18,765 nt of DNA from Allomyces macrogynus ATCC 38327 (lineage: Eukaryota > Blastocladiomycota > Blastocladiomycetes > Blastocladiales > Blastocladiaceae), in assembly GCA_000151295.1 (NCBI GenBank), contig GG745360.1:52274-71038 (forward strand), in the 5' to 3' direction. The position numbers and the translations under genes were made by a program. The notes under the pieces were generated by a model, which saw only the letters and a program-made list of their open reading frames with translations, was not told the origin of the DNA and made no database searches. The first letter of the stretch is position 1. Each line of letters opens with the position of its first letter. Shown one piece after another: positions 18,677 through 18,765 of the stretch.

Positions 18677-18765
18677 CGTCCCTCCGACCACAACCCGGCA
18701 TCTGTACAGGTTATCCCACTTGGCTTGTTATACTGGGCCAACAACGGTATACTCTACTTCTTCTA

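Noticed and set aside
1..18765. Mobile elements, CRISPR arrays, prokaryotic operons, rRNA
   Set aside because: No transposase-like protein, terminal repeats, spaced direct repeats or rRNA-like sequence was seen on reading both strands; the intron structure is eukaryotic.

Overview
The window reads as nuclear DNA of a GC-rich, intron-rich fungus. Genes are cut by short introns (about 55-105 nt) with CTGAC/CTAAC-like branch points. Two families point to a lineage: a fungal-type Rrt8/EI24-like membrane protein, and a FAM184-type coiled-coil protein of a kind usually met in eukaryotes that build cilia or flagella. Together they suggest a flagellated, early-diverging fungus (Blastocladiomycota or Chytridiomycota). 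That placement is inference; no rRNA or marker sequence is present.

Layout, left to right. (1) 1-1443 (+): last three exons of autophagy protein ATG2; the 5' part lies outside the window. (2) 2535-7238 (+): an 18-exon FAM184-like coiled-coil protein (model 1187 aa), including a probable GC-AG intron and an intron with a 23-nt A-run just before its acceptor. (3) 7344-8342 (-): an Rrt8/EI24-like multi-pass membrane protein, converging on the FAM184 gene with only 105 nt between the stops; its second membrane segment appears to be read out of frame through two compensating small shifts. (4) 9069-10570 (-): an unrecognised two-exon Q/N/S/T/G-rich protein with six repeats of fixed internal spacing that resemble functional-amyloid (curlin-like) repeats. 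(5) 12000-13710 and 14681-16211 (+): tandem secreted, probably GPI-anchored tyrosinases with intact copper-binding histidines. The first copy has five introns and a 7-nt micro-exon; the second has two introns. (6) 16588-17143 (+): a small protein with one C-terminal membrane segment. (7) 17459 to the right edge (-): the C-terminal half of a SET1-type histone H3K4 methyltransferase.

ATG2 (lipid transfer in autophagy), FAM184 and SET1 look like ordinary housekeeping or flagellar genes. The middle block, with an Rrt8-like membrane protein, an amyloid-like repeat protein and two surface tyrosinases, could be a loose group of wall or spore-coat genes (tyrosinases for melanin, repeat protein as scaffold). 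This is a hypothesis from co-location only; the strands and long spacers argue for separate promoters. The most novel object is the repeat protein at 9069-10570. Of the 28 introns modelled, 21 have C and G at donor positions +4 and +5.
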